A stretch of DNA of 44,065 bases, from assembly GCA_003233345.1 (NCBI GenBank), contig QILK01000028.1:1-44065 (forward strand), read 5' to 3'. The notes below the pieces were generated by a model. It searched no databases. It saw only the letters and a program-made list of their open reading frames with translations, and was not told where the DNA came from. The position numbers and the translations under genes were made by a program. Origin of the DNA: Gammaproteobacteria bacterium. GTDB taxonomy: Bacteria > Pseudomonadota > Gammaproteobacteria > SZUA-21. How positions within the stretch are numbered: position 1 is the stretch's first letter; the number at the start of each line of letters is the position of its first letter. Shown here one piece after another: positions 21,516 to 29,982 of this stretch.

Positions 21516-21986
21516 GTGGGTGCAGTTTTATCAAGTACAGGCCGGAAACGGCAGATGGCGGAGATTAATGTCGTACCTTATATTGATGTCATGCTGGTAT
21601 TGTTGGTGATTTTTATGATCGCAACACCAACACCGCAGCAGGCGATTAAAATCAGTATGCCGAAAAAAGTAGTAAAAACACCACCCAGACCAAATTCTGA
21701 AAATAAAGTGATCGAAGTATCACTTGATGCTAAAGGTAATTATTATTTGAAAATTGGCGGTAAGGATTATGGCACTGTCAATATTGAAAAAATACGTGCT
21801 GAAGTTAGTAGCAGGATGCAGAATCCTAAAAAGCCCCCAGTGGTTGTACGTGCCAACCCAACGCTTGGTTATGGCAAGGTGGTCAAGGTTATGGCAATTT
21901 TGAGAGCCTCTAATGCGCCGACTATAAGCTTGGTACAAAGTACAACAAGGCAGCCAAGTAATAAAGGCAAGCAAAAAATTAAATAA
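21516..21986 (+). CDS. TolR/ExbD family protein, copy 1
   Basis: MAEINVVPYIDVMLVLLVIFMIATPTPQQAIKISMPKK; basic C-terminal tail. Confidence 0.92.
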   Translation: MGAVLSSTGRKRQMAEINVVPYIDVMLVLLVIFMIATPTPQQAIKISMPKKVVKTPPRPNSENKVIEVSLDAKGNYYLKIGGKDYGTVNIEKIRAEVSSRMQNPKKPPVVVRANPTLGYGKVVKVMAILRASNAPTISLVQSTTRQPSNKGKQKIK

Positions 21987-22039
21987 AAATTACTGATTAG
22001 ATACAAGTAACATTCAGGAACCTGATAAGCAACAGAAAG

Positions 22040-22483
22040 ATGAGAGATAATATACCCACAAGAAGCCGCAAACGTGCGATCGCAGAAATTAATGTGGTGC
22101 CCTACATTGATGTTATGTTGGTATTGTTAGTAATTTTTATGATAATCGCGCCGGCGATTCAACAGTCGAAAAAAGTGGCCTTGCCAAAAACCACCAAAGT
22201 ACCGCCAGGTGGGACAAATAAAGTTTCCAAGATCATCATTACTATTGATAAAGACGGAAATACTTTTTTACATGTAGACGCTAAGGATCATGGAAAACAA
22301 GGTCCAGGTCAGATAGGCGCGGCGGTCACTAAAGGCGTGGCATCCAATCCAAAAATGTCAGTCGAGATTTATGCTGATGAAAATACAGAATATGAAAATG
22401 TACTCAATACGATTGCAGTTTTAAAGACGGCTGGCGCGACGGATGTACGTCTGGTAACGCAACCAGGTGAAGATGATGTGTAG
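22040..22483 (+). CDS. tolR: TolR/ExbD family protein, copy 2
   Basis: AIAEINVVPYIDVMLVLLVIFMIIAPAIQQSKKVALPK; ends VRLVTQPG, resembling E. coli TolR VGLMTQPI. Confidence 0.92.
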   Translation: MRDNIPTRSRKRAIAEINVVPYIDVMLVLLVIFMIIAPAIQQSKKVALPKTTKVPPGGTNKVSKIIITIDKDGNTFLHVDAKDHGKQGPGQIGAAVTKGVASNPKMSVEIYADENTEYENVLNTIAVLKTAGATDVRLVTQPGEDDV

Positions 22484-22501
22484 TATCGAAAGAGAAAGTC
22501 A

Positions 22502-23506
22502 ATGAAAGATACTGGATCATTTTTATTATCTTTGCTTGTGCATTTGGCTATTGGCTGGGGCATTCTGGTTCAAATGTCTAATCGGGTTTATTTGCTCGAA
22601 GGCGGTACCTTGCCAGTGATACAGGCATCATTTGTTGCTGATAAATATCAGTATAAAAGTATTGAAAAAGAAATTGAAAAGGAACTGAATCAAGAAAAAA
22701 AACGCGACGAAGAAGCGGAGAAACAGGCCAAGCTTGAGGAAAAAGAAAAGCTCGAAGAAGAGAAAAAGGAAAAAGCAGAAAGAGAAAAGGAAGCCGAGCT
22801 GAGAAAGGCTAAAGATGAACAGGAAAAGGCGAATAAAGAAGCGGCCGAAAAAGCGGAAGAAGATCGCCTGGAATTGGTGCGTAAAGAAGCAAAGGAGAAA
22901 AAGAAAAAGAAGGAAGAAGATCGCAAAAAGGAAGAAAAAAAGAAGGAAGATGATCGCAAGAAAGCTGAAAAAAAGAAAGAAGAAGATCGCAAGAAAGAAG
23001 AAAAAAAGAAAAAACTGGCTGAGCTTAAGAAGAAAAAGAAAGCTGAGCGTAAAGTGTTTGACAAAAAGATGAAAAAGTTAAGGGATAAGGCGATGAAAAA
23101 GGAATTGCGCGATGAACGCAGGCGCGATCGAAAGCAAAAAGCCGTCGCTGCTAGAGATGCGTTACATAAAGAAATGGATAATGAAAAGCCGGCAAAAAGA
23201 GCAGGCGTTAAAGGTGGTAGTCGTAATGCGACACTAAGGGGGAAATATATTACCGCGATTCAACGAAAAATCCAGTCAAACTGGATTAAGCCACCCTCAG
23301 CGGATGGTCCAATAAAGTGTAGATTACGGGTTGTACAGAGCAGGGGTGGATATGTTAAATCTGTTCGGGTAACAAATTGCAATGGAGATGCATTGTTAAA
23401 TAGCTCTTTGGAAACTGCGGTACGAAAAGCAGATCCACTGCCCTATTTAGGTTTTGAAAAGGTGTTTGAAGGTGATTTAAATCTTATATATGAACCTAAA
23501 AAATAG
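22502..23506 (+). CDS. tolA: TolA
   Basis: N-terminal TM, long Lys/Glu-rich coiled coil, C-terminal YITAIQRKIQSNWIKPPS..CRLRVVQSRGGYVKSVRV domain. Confidence 0.93.
   Translation: MKDTGSFLLSLLVHLAIGWGILVQMSNRVYLLEGGTLPVIQASFVADKYQYKSIEKEIEKELNQEKKRDEEAEKQAKLEEKEKLEEEKKEKAEREKEAELRKAKDEQEKANKEAAEKAEEDRLELVRKEAKEKKKKKEEDRKKEEKKKEDDRKKAEKKKEEDRKKEEKKKKLAELKKKKKAERKVFDKKMKKLRDKAMKKELRDERRRDRKQKAVAARDALHKEMDNEKPAKRAGVKGGSRNATLRGKYITAIQRKIQSNWIKPPSADGPIKCRLRVVQSRGGYVKSVRVTNCNGDALLNSSLETAVRKADPLPYLGFEKVFEGDLNLIYEPKK
22910..23008 (+). repeat. 3 x 33-nt imperfect coding tandem repeat in tolA
   Basis: KEEDRKKEEKK / KEDDRKKAEKK / KEEDRKKEEKK. Confidence 0.8.
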
Positions 23507-23579
23507 AATTGTTCAGAAATCACGTATCATTGTAATGAGGTATTTTTAATTTAAATTTTTATAAACGGCAAATAAAATT

Positions 23580-24866
23580 ATGAATAAATTAAATAGGTTG
23601 TTAGTTTTTCTTTTTGTATTAACCATAAGTGCTGGTTCAAATGCAGCGCTTGATATATATATTGGAGAAGGGAGTACAGGTGATATTCCTATCACGATAG
23701 TGCCCTTTAAAATCAGTGGCAGTGCGCCTCATAATGCGTCAAAAATTATTGAGGATGATTTAAAACGCTCAGGCAAGTTTGATGTTCGTAGTGTACCTGG
23801 CGGGCAACAAGCGGGTAGTTCCGCTGAACTACAAGCAGAAGCATTTAAGCAGGCAAAAATTACCAATGTTGTTGTTGGTACCGTTTCAAAAACGGGGTCT
23901 GGTTATCAAATAAAAGTTGAATTGGTCAATGTGTTTGGTGGCAAGGTTGTAGTAAAAGAAGTTAAAATAGCTGTTGGTAAAAACTTCCGTCGCAAAACCC
24001 ACGAAATTAGTAACGCGATCTATAAAGCATTAACCGGTATCGAAGGTGTATTTGATACTAAAATCGCTTATGTCAGAGTAACCAAAAAACGACGCGGTGT
24101 AAAATCCTATGCATTGGTTGTCGCTGATTTCGATGGTTTTGACCCGCGAGCAGTTCGTACATCACCTTACCCGATTATGTCGCCCTCATGGGCACCAACG
24201 GGCAACCGTCTAGCCTATGTTGCTTTTAAGAAAACAGGGCATACCGCAATTCATGTACAGAATATTGGCACAGGACGACGTTATGTGGTCTCAGCCAGTA
24301 AAGGCATTAATGGCGCACCTGCCTGGTCACCAGACGGTAGTCGATTAGCTCTGACCTTGTCTAAAGTAGGCAACCCTGAAATCTATGTTTTTAACCTGCG
24401 CAGCCGGCGTTTACGTCGAATGACAGTTAATGGTGCTATTGACACCGAAGCGACTTGGGCACCAGACGGACGTTCAATTATTTTTACCTCTGACCGCAGC
24501 GGTGGTCCGCAGTTATACCGGGTTGGTATCGGTGGTGGTAAAACCAGTCGTGTGACTTTTTCGGGAAAATATAACGCACGTGCAACCATATCTCCAGATG
24601 GTAAAAAAATTGCGATGGTGCATGCCGTTGGTGGTCGGTACAGTATTGCCGTTAAATCCGGCGGTGAAACCAATGTCGTCACTGCGGGCCGTTTGGACGA
24701 GTCACCAAATTTTGCCCCGAATGGCGAAATGCTGATTTATGCGTCGGAATATAATCACCGTGGTGTATTATTTACAGTTTCGGCTGATGGAAAAACCAAG
24801 GTTCGTCTTTCATCTCAGTCAGGTGGTGATATTCGTGAACCGGCTTGGGGACCAAAACGGAAATAA
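23580..24866 (+). CDS. tolB: TolB
   Basis: Signal peptide; repeated WSPDGSRLALT / WAPDGRSIIFTSDRSG beta-propeller motifs. Confidence 0.96.
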   Translation: MNKLNRLLVFLFVLTISAGSNAALDIYIGEGSTGDIPITIVPFKISGSAPHNASKIIEDDLKRSGKFDVRSVPGGQQAGSSAELQAEAFKQAKITNVVVGTVSKTGSGYQIKVELVNVFGGKVVVKEVKIAVGKNFRRKTHEISNAIYKALTGIEGVFDTKIAYVRVTKKRRGVKSYALVVADFDGFDPRAVRTSPYPIMSPSWAPTGNRLAYVAFKKTGHTAIHVQNIGTGRRYVVSASKGINGAPAWSPDGSRLALTLSKVGNPEIYVFNLRSRRLRRMTVNGAIDTEATWAPDGRSIIFTSDRSGGPQLYRVGIGGGKTSRVTFSGKYNARATISPDGKKIAMVHAVGGRYSIAVKSGGETNVVTAGRLDESPNFAPNGEMLIYASEYNHRGVLFTVSADGKTKVRLSSQSGGDIREPAWGPKRK

Positions 24867-24948
24867 TCAAAACTGAAAAAAGCAGTGGCAATAAAAATGA
24901 ATGTTTTAAATGATCATAGCGTTATTTATTAATAAACCGGAGGAAGTT

Positions 24949-25443
24949 ATGAAATTATTAAAAGTATTATTGGTATTCGCATTTGCAGCTTTACTTGGCG
25001 CCTGCTCAGGTGGAAAGAAAGGCGATAATCTTGACGCGAATTCCAGTGGTGTTAAAGACGGCATCAATCAGTCTTCGTCGATTTATCCGTGGGAAGATCC
25101 AAACAATCCTTTATACAACCGGGTTGTTTATTTTGAATACGATAAAGCCGATGTAAAAGAAGAAGGCCGTGCAACAATCGAAACACATTCGAAGTATTTG
25201 GCTGCTAATCCTAATCAACGTATACGTCTGGAAGGACATGCCGATGAGCGTGGATCACGCGAGTATAATATTGGTCTGGGTGAACGTCGTTCACAGGCAG
25301 TACGTCGTTTGATGTTGTTTCAAGGTGTAGCGGATCGTCAACTGGAAACAGTTAGTTATGGTGAGGAAAAACCTCAGGTAGAAGGACATGATGAATCTTC
25401 CTGGAGCCAAAACCGCCGTGTCGAGATCACCTACGTTAAATAA
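24949..25443 (+). CDS. pal: Peptidoglycan-associated lipoprotein Pal (start refined to 24949)
   Basis: ggagg ribosome-binding site before MKLLKVLLVFAFAALLGAC lipobox; OmpA-like VYFEYDKADVKEEGR..LEGHADERGSREYNIGLGERRSQAV. Confidence 0.96.
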   Translation: MKLLKVLLVFAFAALLGACSGGKKGDNLDANSSGVKDGINQSSSIYPWEDPNNPLYNRVVYFEYDKADVKEEGRATIETHSKYLAANPNQRIRLEGHADERGSREYNIGLGERRSQAVRRLMLFQGVADRQLETVSYGEEKPQVEGHDESSWSQNRRVEITYVK

Positions 25444-25480
25444 TTTTATTGAACACTAGTAATAGGTTATAGGGGGACAG

Positions 25481-26476
25481 GTGCGTACTCTAAAAAAATT
25501 GCAGGTATTTTTGTTTGGGCTGATGTTTTTTGCGTTGCAAGTAGCAATGGCAGCAGACAACAATGCTGATGAACGTGGATCAGAGGGCAATCCAGAAGAC
25601 GAACAGCCGCTGATTATTGATAAATCTATTCCTGGAAGCGCCGACGAACCTGTTGGTTCGCAAGGTGGATATCAGGGTGGATCATCTCAGGCGGGTAACA
25701 ATTCTGGTAACAACAGCGGTCGAGGTCAACCTCGTCGCGGTAGTAGTGTTTTAAACACTAAGTCCGGGAGGTTGCTTGATGTTTTGTCACGTATCAATCA
25801 GTTAGAGGTTGAAAACCGTCAATTGCGTGGTGAGATTGAAGTATTAACACACGATCTTAAAAGCCTGAAACACCGGCAGCGTGAGTTGTATATTGATGTT
25901 GATGGCAGAATGCGCAAGATCGAACTCAAGACCACGGGTACCACTTCGTCTTCTGCATTAAGTAGTGGCAGCAACAGCAGCAGCACTAGTACCCCTCCGG
26001 GACCAGGTTCCAGACCTGGCCCTGGTGGTGGCCCCAAAGGCAGTCCTCCGGTAACAGCCGTTGGTGATAGTGGTTATACACCACCAACACCTAATGAGCG
26101 GCAAATGTATCAGCGTGCTTTTGGGCAACTGCGTGGTAACCGTTATAAACGCGCAATAATATCTTTTAGAGCTTTCCTTAAGAAGCATCCAAAGGGCGCA
26201 CTGTCCGATAATGCGCAATATTGGTTAGCGGAAGCGCTACTAGTCTCCCGTAAATATAAGTCGGCTATCGCTGAGTTTAATAAGCTAATCAAGAATTTCC
26301 CCAAGAGCCCAAAAGTAGTTAGCTCGAAGGTGAAAGTTGGCTATGCTTATTACGAGTTACGGCAAACCAAAAAAGCCAGAAGAATTTTAAGGGCAGTTAT
26401 CAAAAATTATCCGAATAGTTCTCCGGCCGCATTGGCAAAAATGCACTTAAAACGCATGAAGCGTCGTCGCAAGTAA
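25481..26476 (+). CDS. cpoB: Cell division coordinator CpoB / YbgF
   Basis: Signal peptide, coiled coil, Gly/Pro/Ser linker, TPR domain (YQRAFGQLRGNRYKRAIISFRAFLKKHPKGALSDNAQYWLAEALL). Confidence 0.92.
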   Translation: MRTLKKLQVFLFGLMFFALQVAMAADNNADERGSEGNPEDEQPLIIDKSIPGSADEPVGSQGGYQGGSSQAGNNSGNNSGRGQPRRGSSVLNTKSGRLLDVLSRINQLEVENRQLRGEIEVLTHDLKSLKHRQRELYIDVDGRMRKIELKTTGTTSSSALSSGSNSSSTSTPPGPGSRPGPGGGPKGSPPVTAVGDSGYTPPTPNERQMYQRAFGQLRGNRYKRAIISFRAFLKKHPKGALSDNAQYWLAEALLVSRKYKSAIAEFNKLIKNFPKSPKVVSSKVKVGYAYYELRQTKKARRILRAVIKNYPNSSPAALAKMHLKRMKRRRK

Positions 26477-26500
26477 TCTGTTTGTTATAGCAATGACCTT

Positions 26501-26532
26501 AAAGGTGGCAGAGAAATCTGCCACCTTTTTTT
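26501..26532 (+). terminator. Rho-independent terminator after cpoB
   Basis: aaaggtggcagagaaatctgccacctttttttg: 8-bp stem and T tract. Confidence 0.85.
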
Positions 26533-26599
26533 GTGCGCCGGGCATGTGTTTGAGTCAGGGTTTAATAAGTTTCGAAGGTAGTTGAAATATTACGTGTAT

Positions 26600-26704
26600 T
26601 CACCCATTTCCAACTTTAAGCGTAGGAGGCAGAATACAACCCGCATTTGCGAGCGGACATAATATTGATAATACTAGTCCTGTACTCACTGCTATGTTTT
26701 TCAT
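26600..26704 (-). CDS. Possible 34-aa secreted peptide
   Basis: ggagaaatca-ATG; MKNIAVSTGLVLSILCPLANAGCILPPTLKVGNG*: Lys N-terminus, hydrophobic core, AxA-like ANA|G. Not in the supplied ORF track (too short). Confidence 0.4.
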   Translation of the reverse strand: MKNIAVSTGLVLSILCPLANAGCILPPTLKVGNG

Positions 26705-26780
26705 TGATTTCTCCAATACTAATCTTAACTAAGATAGTATAAACGATTCGACGCCAACCCTGTGATATAATCAACCCACA

Positions 26781-27428
26781 ATGAGTGATTCAACTTTACG
26801 GATTACCGAGATTTTTTATTCGCTTCAAGGCGAGGCCGATACTGTGGGTTGGCCGACGGTTTTTGTTCGTTTGACGGGTTGCCCACTTCGCTGTGGTTAT
26901 TGCGATACTGAATACGCCTTTCAGGGTGGGTCGACGATGGCGCTGAATGATATCGCGAATCAAGTAAAGGAATATCCGGTCAAACATGTCTGTGTTACCG
27001 GTGGAGAGCCGTTGGCGCAAAAATTCTGTCTCAAACTGCTCGAAAATTTGTGTGATTTGCATTATCAGGTTTCTTTGGAAACCAGCGGGGCAATGGATAT
27101 TGCCGCCGTCGATCAGCGGGTAAAAATTGTGATGGATATCAAAACCCCGGCATCCGGTGAAAGTGATAAAAATCTTATTAGTAATCTCGATTTTTTAAAA
27201 GCATCGGACATTATCAAGTTTGTAATAAGCGACAGGAATGACTATAACTGGTGTCGGACGATGGTCGAAAAAAATAAACTGGCAGATCGGTTTCAGGTGT
27301 TTTTTTCTTCGGTATTTAATACGCTAAGCCCCGGCAGTCTGGCTGACTGGATTTTAAAAGATCGATTACCAGTAAGATTTCAGCTGCAGTTACACAAAAT
27401 ACTTTGGGGTAACCAGAAAGGCAGATAA
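26781..27428 (+). CDS. queE: 7-carboxy-7-deazaguanine synthase
   Basis: Radical SAM motif CPLRCGYCDTEYAF; VCVTGGEPLAQ. Confidence 0.95.
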   Translation: MSDSTLRITEIFYSLQGEADTVGWPTVFVRLTGCPLRCGYCDTEYAFQGGSTMALNDIANQVKEYPVKHVCVTGGEPLAQKFCLKLLENLCDLHYQVSLETSGAMDIAAVDQRVKIVMDIKTPASGESDKNLISNLDFLKASDIIKFVISDRNDYNWCRTMVEKNKLADRFQVFFSSVFNTLSPGSLADWILKDRLPVRFQLQLHKILWGNQKGR

Positions 27429-27467
27429 AAAGTCAGCGCTTTGTTATATTAAAACTTGGTTGGAGGC

Positions 27468-27539
27468 CCCGGCGTTCGCTACGCGAAGTCCGGGCCACCT
27501 AAAATAATGTAGCCCGGACTTCGCGCAGCGAACGCCGGG
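27468..27539. repeat. Two family-1 REPs in tail-to-tail orientation (27468-27498, 27509-27539)
   Basis: cccggcgttcgctacgcgaagtccgggccac-10 nt-gtagcccggacttcgcgcagcgaacgccggg. Confidence 0.92.
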
Positions 27540-27576
27540 AAGCTCGAATCCAGATGAAAAACTAAAATCATGAAAA

Positions 27577-28254
27577 ATGAAAAATGAAAAAGCAATTATA
27601 TTGCTATCGGGTGGATTGGATTCAGCAACAGTTCTAGCGATTGCCAAAAACCAAGGATTCCGCTGTTATGCCATGTCATTTTCCTATCACCAACGTCATC
27701 AAGCTGAATTAGATGCGGCGGCACAGATCGCTAAAAAAGCAGCGGTCATAGAGCATCGACTGGTTAAAATCGACCTGGCCACTTTTGGTGGCTCAGCTTT
27801 AACCGATCATACTATTGCCGTACCTGAATCGGACACCCTGGCAGATACAGATTCCACCTATGTGCCGGCGCGTAATACTATCTTTTTATCTTATGCCTTG
27901 GCGTGGGCAGAAGTGATTAATTGCCAGCATATTTTTATTGGTGTTAACGCGGTCGATTATTCCGGTTACCCTGATTGTCGTCCGGCGTTTATCCAGGCAT
28001 TTGAAGAGATGGCTAACCTGGCACTAAAGACGACAGTGCAGGGCAACAGAATGACAATTCACACACCGTTAATCAAATTGACAAAAGCAGAAATTATCAA
28101 CACGGGCCTGTCGCTTGCTGTTGATTATGGATTAACTGTTTCATGTTATCAGGCCGACAGTCAAGGAAATGCTTGCGGTAAATGTGATTCTTGTCTATTC
28201 CGAAAGCAAGGTTTTTTTGATGCGGGTATACCTGATCCCACTAGGTATATATAA
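27577..28254 (+). CDS. queC: 7-cyano-7-deazaguanine synthase
   Basis: [21 protein letters not shown]-loop; [14 protein letters not shown] zinc site. Confidence 0.96.
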   Translation: MKNEKAIILLSGGLDSATVLAIAKNQGFRCYAMSFSYHQRHQAELDAAAQIAKKAAVIEHRLVKIDLATFGGSALTDHTIAVPESDTLADTDSTYVPARNTIFLSYALAWAEVINCQHIFIGVNAVDYSGYPDCRPAFIQAFEEMANLALKTTVQGNRMTIHTPLIKLTKAEIINTGLSLAVDYGLTVSCYQADSQGNACGKCDSCLFRKQGFFDAGIPDPTRYI

Positions 28255-28369
28255 GGCTTTGTTTTGTCATTAGTTATATACAAAAGTGACAGAAAACGTG
28301 CAAACAAGGTAAAATAATGTCTATAAATATGTTCGAACATTCTTAGTAAGTAATAGTCGAGAGGTTTTT

Positions 28370-29722
28370 ATGGTTTTTGAAACATTCACCACAGCAAACA
28401 CCGTGTTGCTTTGGTCGGCGTTTGGTATCGCATTTGTTATGGGTGCAGTCGTAAATAAAACCAACTGGTGTACGATGGGCGCGGTTTCCGATTTAGTTAA
28501 TATTGGTGATACAGGGCGATGGCGGTCATGGTTATTTGCGATAGTAATTGCTATTACCGGCGTTATTGTGATTGAAAAATTGGGCCTGATTTCACTGGAC
28601 ACCAATCCGTCTAAACCACCTTATCGAACCAGTACGTTTGCTTGGTTCGAGTATATATTTGGTGGGTTGCTATTTGGTATTGGCATGACGTTTGGCAGCG
28701 GTTGTGGAAACAAAACGTTGATCCGTATCGGTGGTGGTAATATTAAATCACTTTTTGTGCTATTAGTTATGGGATTTTTTGCCTACTGGATGATTATAGG
28801 CTTTGATGCAAAAACGCTTTACGGCACAATTTTTCACCCTTGGACCAGCAAAATTTCGATGGCCATGAGCAGCAACCAGGATCTCGGGTCCATTGTACAA
28901 CGGGCACTCGACGGAAAATCTAATATTAGCGCTGTCGATTTACGCTTGTATATCGGTGGTGGTATCGCTGCGTTGACTTTGATCTATGTGATCAAATCGC
29001 GTGATTTTTTTGGCAAATTCGATAATATTTTGGGCGGCCTGATTGTCGGCTTGGCTGTGGTGGGCATGTGGTATGTCACCGGTATAGCCAAAGTCAATGC
29101 TTTTGACGTATTTGATGAAAAGAAAGAAATCGTCTCGATTGCCGATTATGTCAAGAAGACAAACTGGGATGAGAAGTATCAATCAGACGATCGTACCGAA
29201 AAGAGTGACCCGAAAGCGATTCGACCGGATAGCGCGCAAATTGTGGTTGGACCACAGGCGATGACCTTTATCAGTCCGTCAGGGTGGCTGTGGAATCTGG
29301 GGCTGGGTTCGGTGCAGAAGAAAGACACACCAGTGTCAGCGCTAATCAATATACCGGTTATGTTGCTCTTTGGAATTATAGTCGGTTCATTTTTCTGGGC
29401 ACTACTTTCACGTAGTTTTAGAATCGAATGGTTTGCATCGTTTAAAGACTTTTTTACCCATATTATTGCCGGGGTGTTGATGGGAGTCGGAGGCGTGTTG
29501 GCAGTTGGTTGTACGGTTGGTCAGGGTATCACCGGTATTTCAACTTTAGCGATAGGTTCATTTTTGGCATTCATAAGTATTGTGATTGGTAGTACCTTGA
29601 CGATGAAAATCCAGCTTTATAAAATGGTATACGAAGAGGCTGGTTTTGGTACTGTATTTGCGACGGCATTGGCGGATGTAAGATTATTACCTAAAAGCTT
29701 TAAAAAGCTGGAATCCATCTAG
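28370..29722 (+). CDS. YeeE/YedE family sulfur-compound transporter
   Basis: GIAFVMGAVVNKTNWCTMGAVSD; FGIGMTFGSGCGNKTLIRIGGGNIKS; GGVLAVGCTVGQGITGISTLAIGS: conserved Cys/Gly motifs of the family. Confidence 0.88.
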   Translation: MVFETFTTANTVLLWSAFGIAFVMGAVVNKTNWCTMGAVSDLVNIGDTGRWRSWLFAIVIAITGVIVIEKLGLISLDTNPSKPPYRTSTFAWFEYIFGGLLFGIGMTFGSGCGNKTLIRIGGGNIKSLFVLLVMGFFAYWMIIGFDAKTLYGTIFHPWTSKISMAMSSNQDLGSIVQRALDGKSNISAVDLRLYIGGGIAALTLIYVIKSRDFFGKFDNILGGLIVGLAVVGMWYVTGIAKVNAFDVFDEKKEIVSIADYVKKTNWDEKYQSDDRTEKSDPKAIRPDSAQIVVGPQAMTFISPSGWLWNLGLGSVQKKDTPVSALINIPVMLLFGIIVGSFFWALLSRSFRIEWFASFKDFFTHIIAGVLMGVGGVLAVGCTVGQGITGISTLAIGSFLAFISIVIGSTLTMKIQLYKMVYEEAGFGTVFATALADVRLLPKSFKKLESI

Positions 29723-29848
29723 ATTCAACGCGGTAGAAGCGATAAAAAGTCGCTTCTACACTTGCGCTTCTGGCAAAATCAAGTATCATTGCGTTTCCAA
29801 TTTAAAGCGTCAATTTAGCGATTCCTTATCACTAATTGATCAGTTATT

Positions 29849-29924
29849 GGGTCGTTAGCTCAGTCGGTAGAGCAGTGGCCTTTTAAGCCATTGGTCCCGC
29901 GTTCGAGTCGCGGACGACCCACCA
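29849..29924 (+). tRNA. tRNA-Lys (anticodon UUU), CCA encoded
   Basis: gggtcgttagctcagtcggtagagcagtggccttttaagccattggtcccgcgttcgagtcgcggacgacccacca; cloverleaf arms pair, loop CTTTTAA. Confidence 0.97.
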
Positions 29925-29934
29925 TATTTGTAAG

Positions 29935-29965
29935 GAGCCACATCAGGAAACCCCTGATGTGGCTC
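29935..29965 (+). terminator. Strong hairpin 3' of tRNA-Lys, between convergent transcription units
   Basis: gagccacatcagg-aaacc-cctgatgtggctc: 13-bp perfect stem; only a weak T run (tctgtta). Confidence 0.65.
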
Positions 29966-29982
29966 TGTTACCCCTAAGCGCT

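Noticed and set aside
22690-23064. 124-aa Ser/Phe-rich minus-strand ORF
   Set aside because: Shadow ORF antisense to the Lys/Glu-rich TolA coding repeat.
25819-26218. Pro/Leu/Gly-rich minus-strand ORFs within cpoB
   Set aside because: Antisense to the CpoB linker; composition follows from the Gly/Ser/Pro codons of the real gene.
27444-27647. 67-aa minus-strand ORF between queE and queC
   Set aside because: Contains the translated REP sequence (FELPGVRCAKSGL) and overlaps the queC start; similar GVRC(A/E)KSG peptides recur in other spurious ORFs (3582-3788, 9942-10154, 39229-39501) because they read through the same REP.
29733-29759. Perfect 10-bp hairpin after the YeeE/YedE gene as a Rho-independent terminator
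   Set aside because: gtagaagcga-taaaaag-tcgcttctac is a real hairpin but is not followed by a T tract, so I did not call it a terminator.
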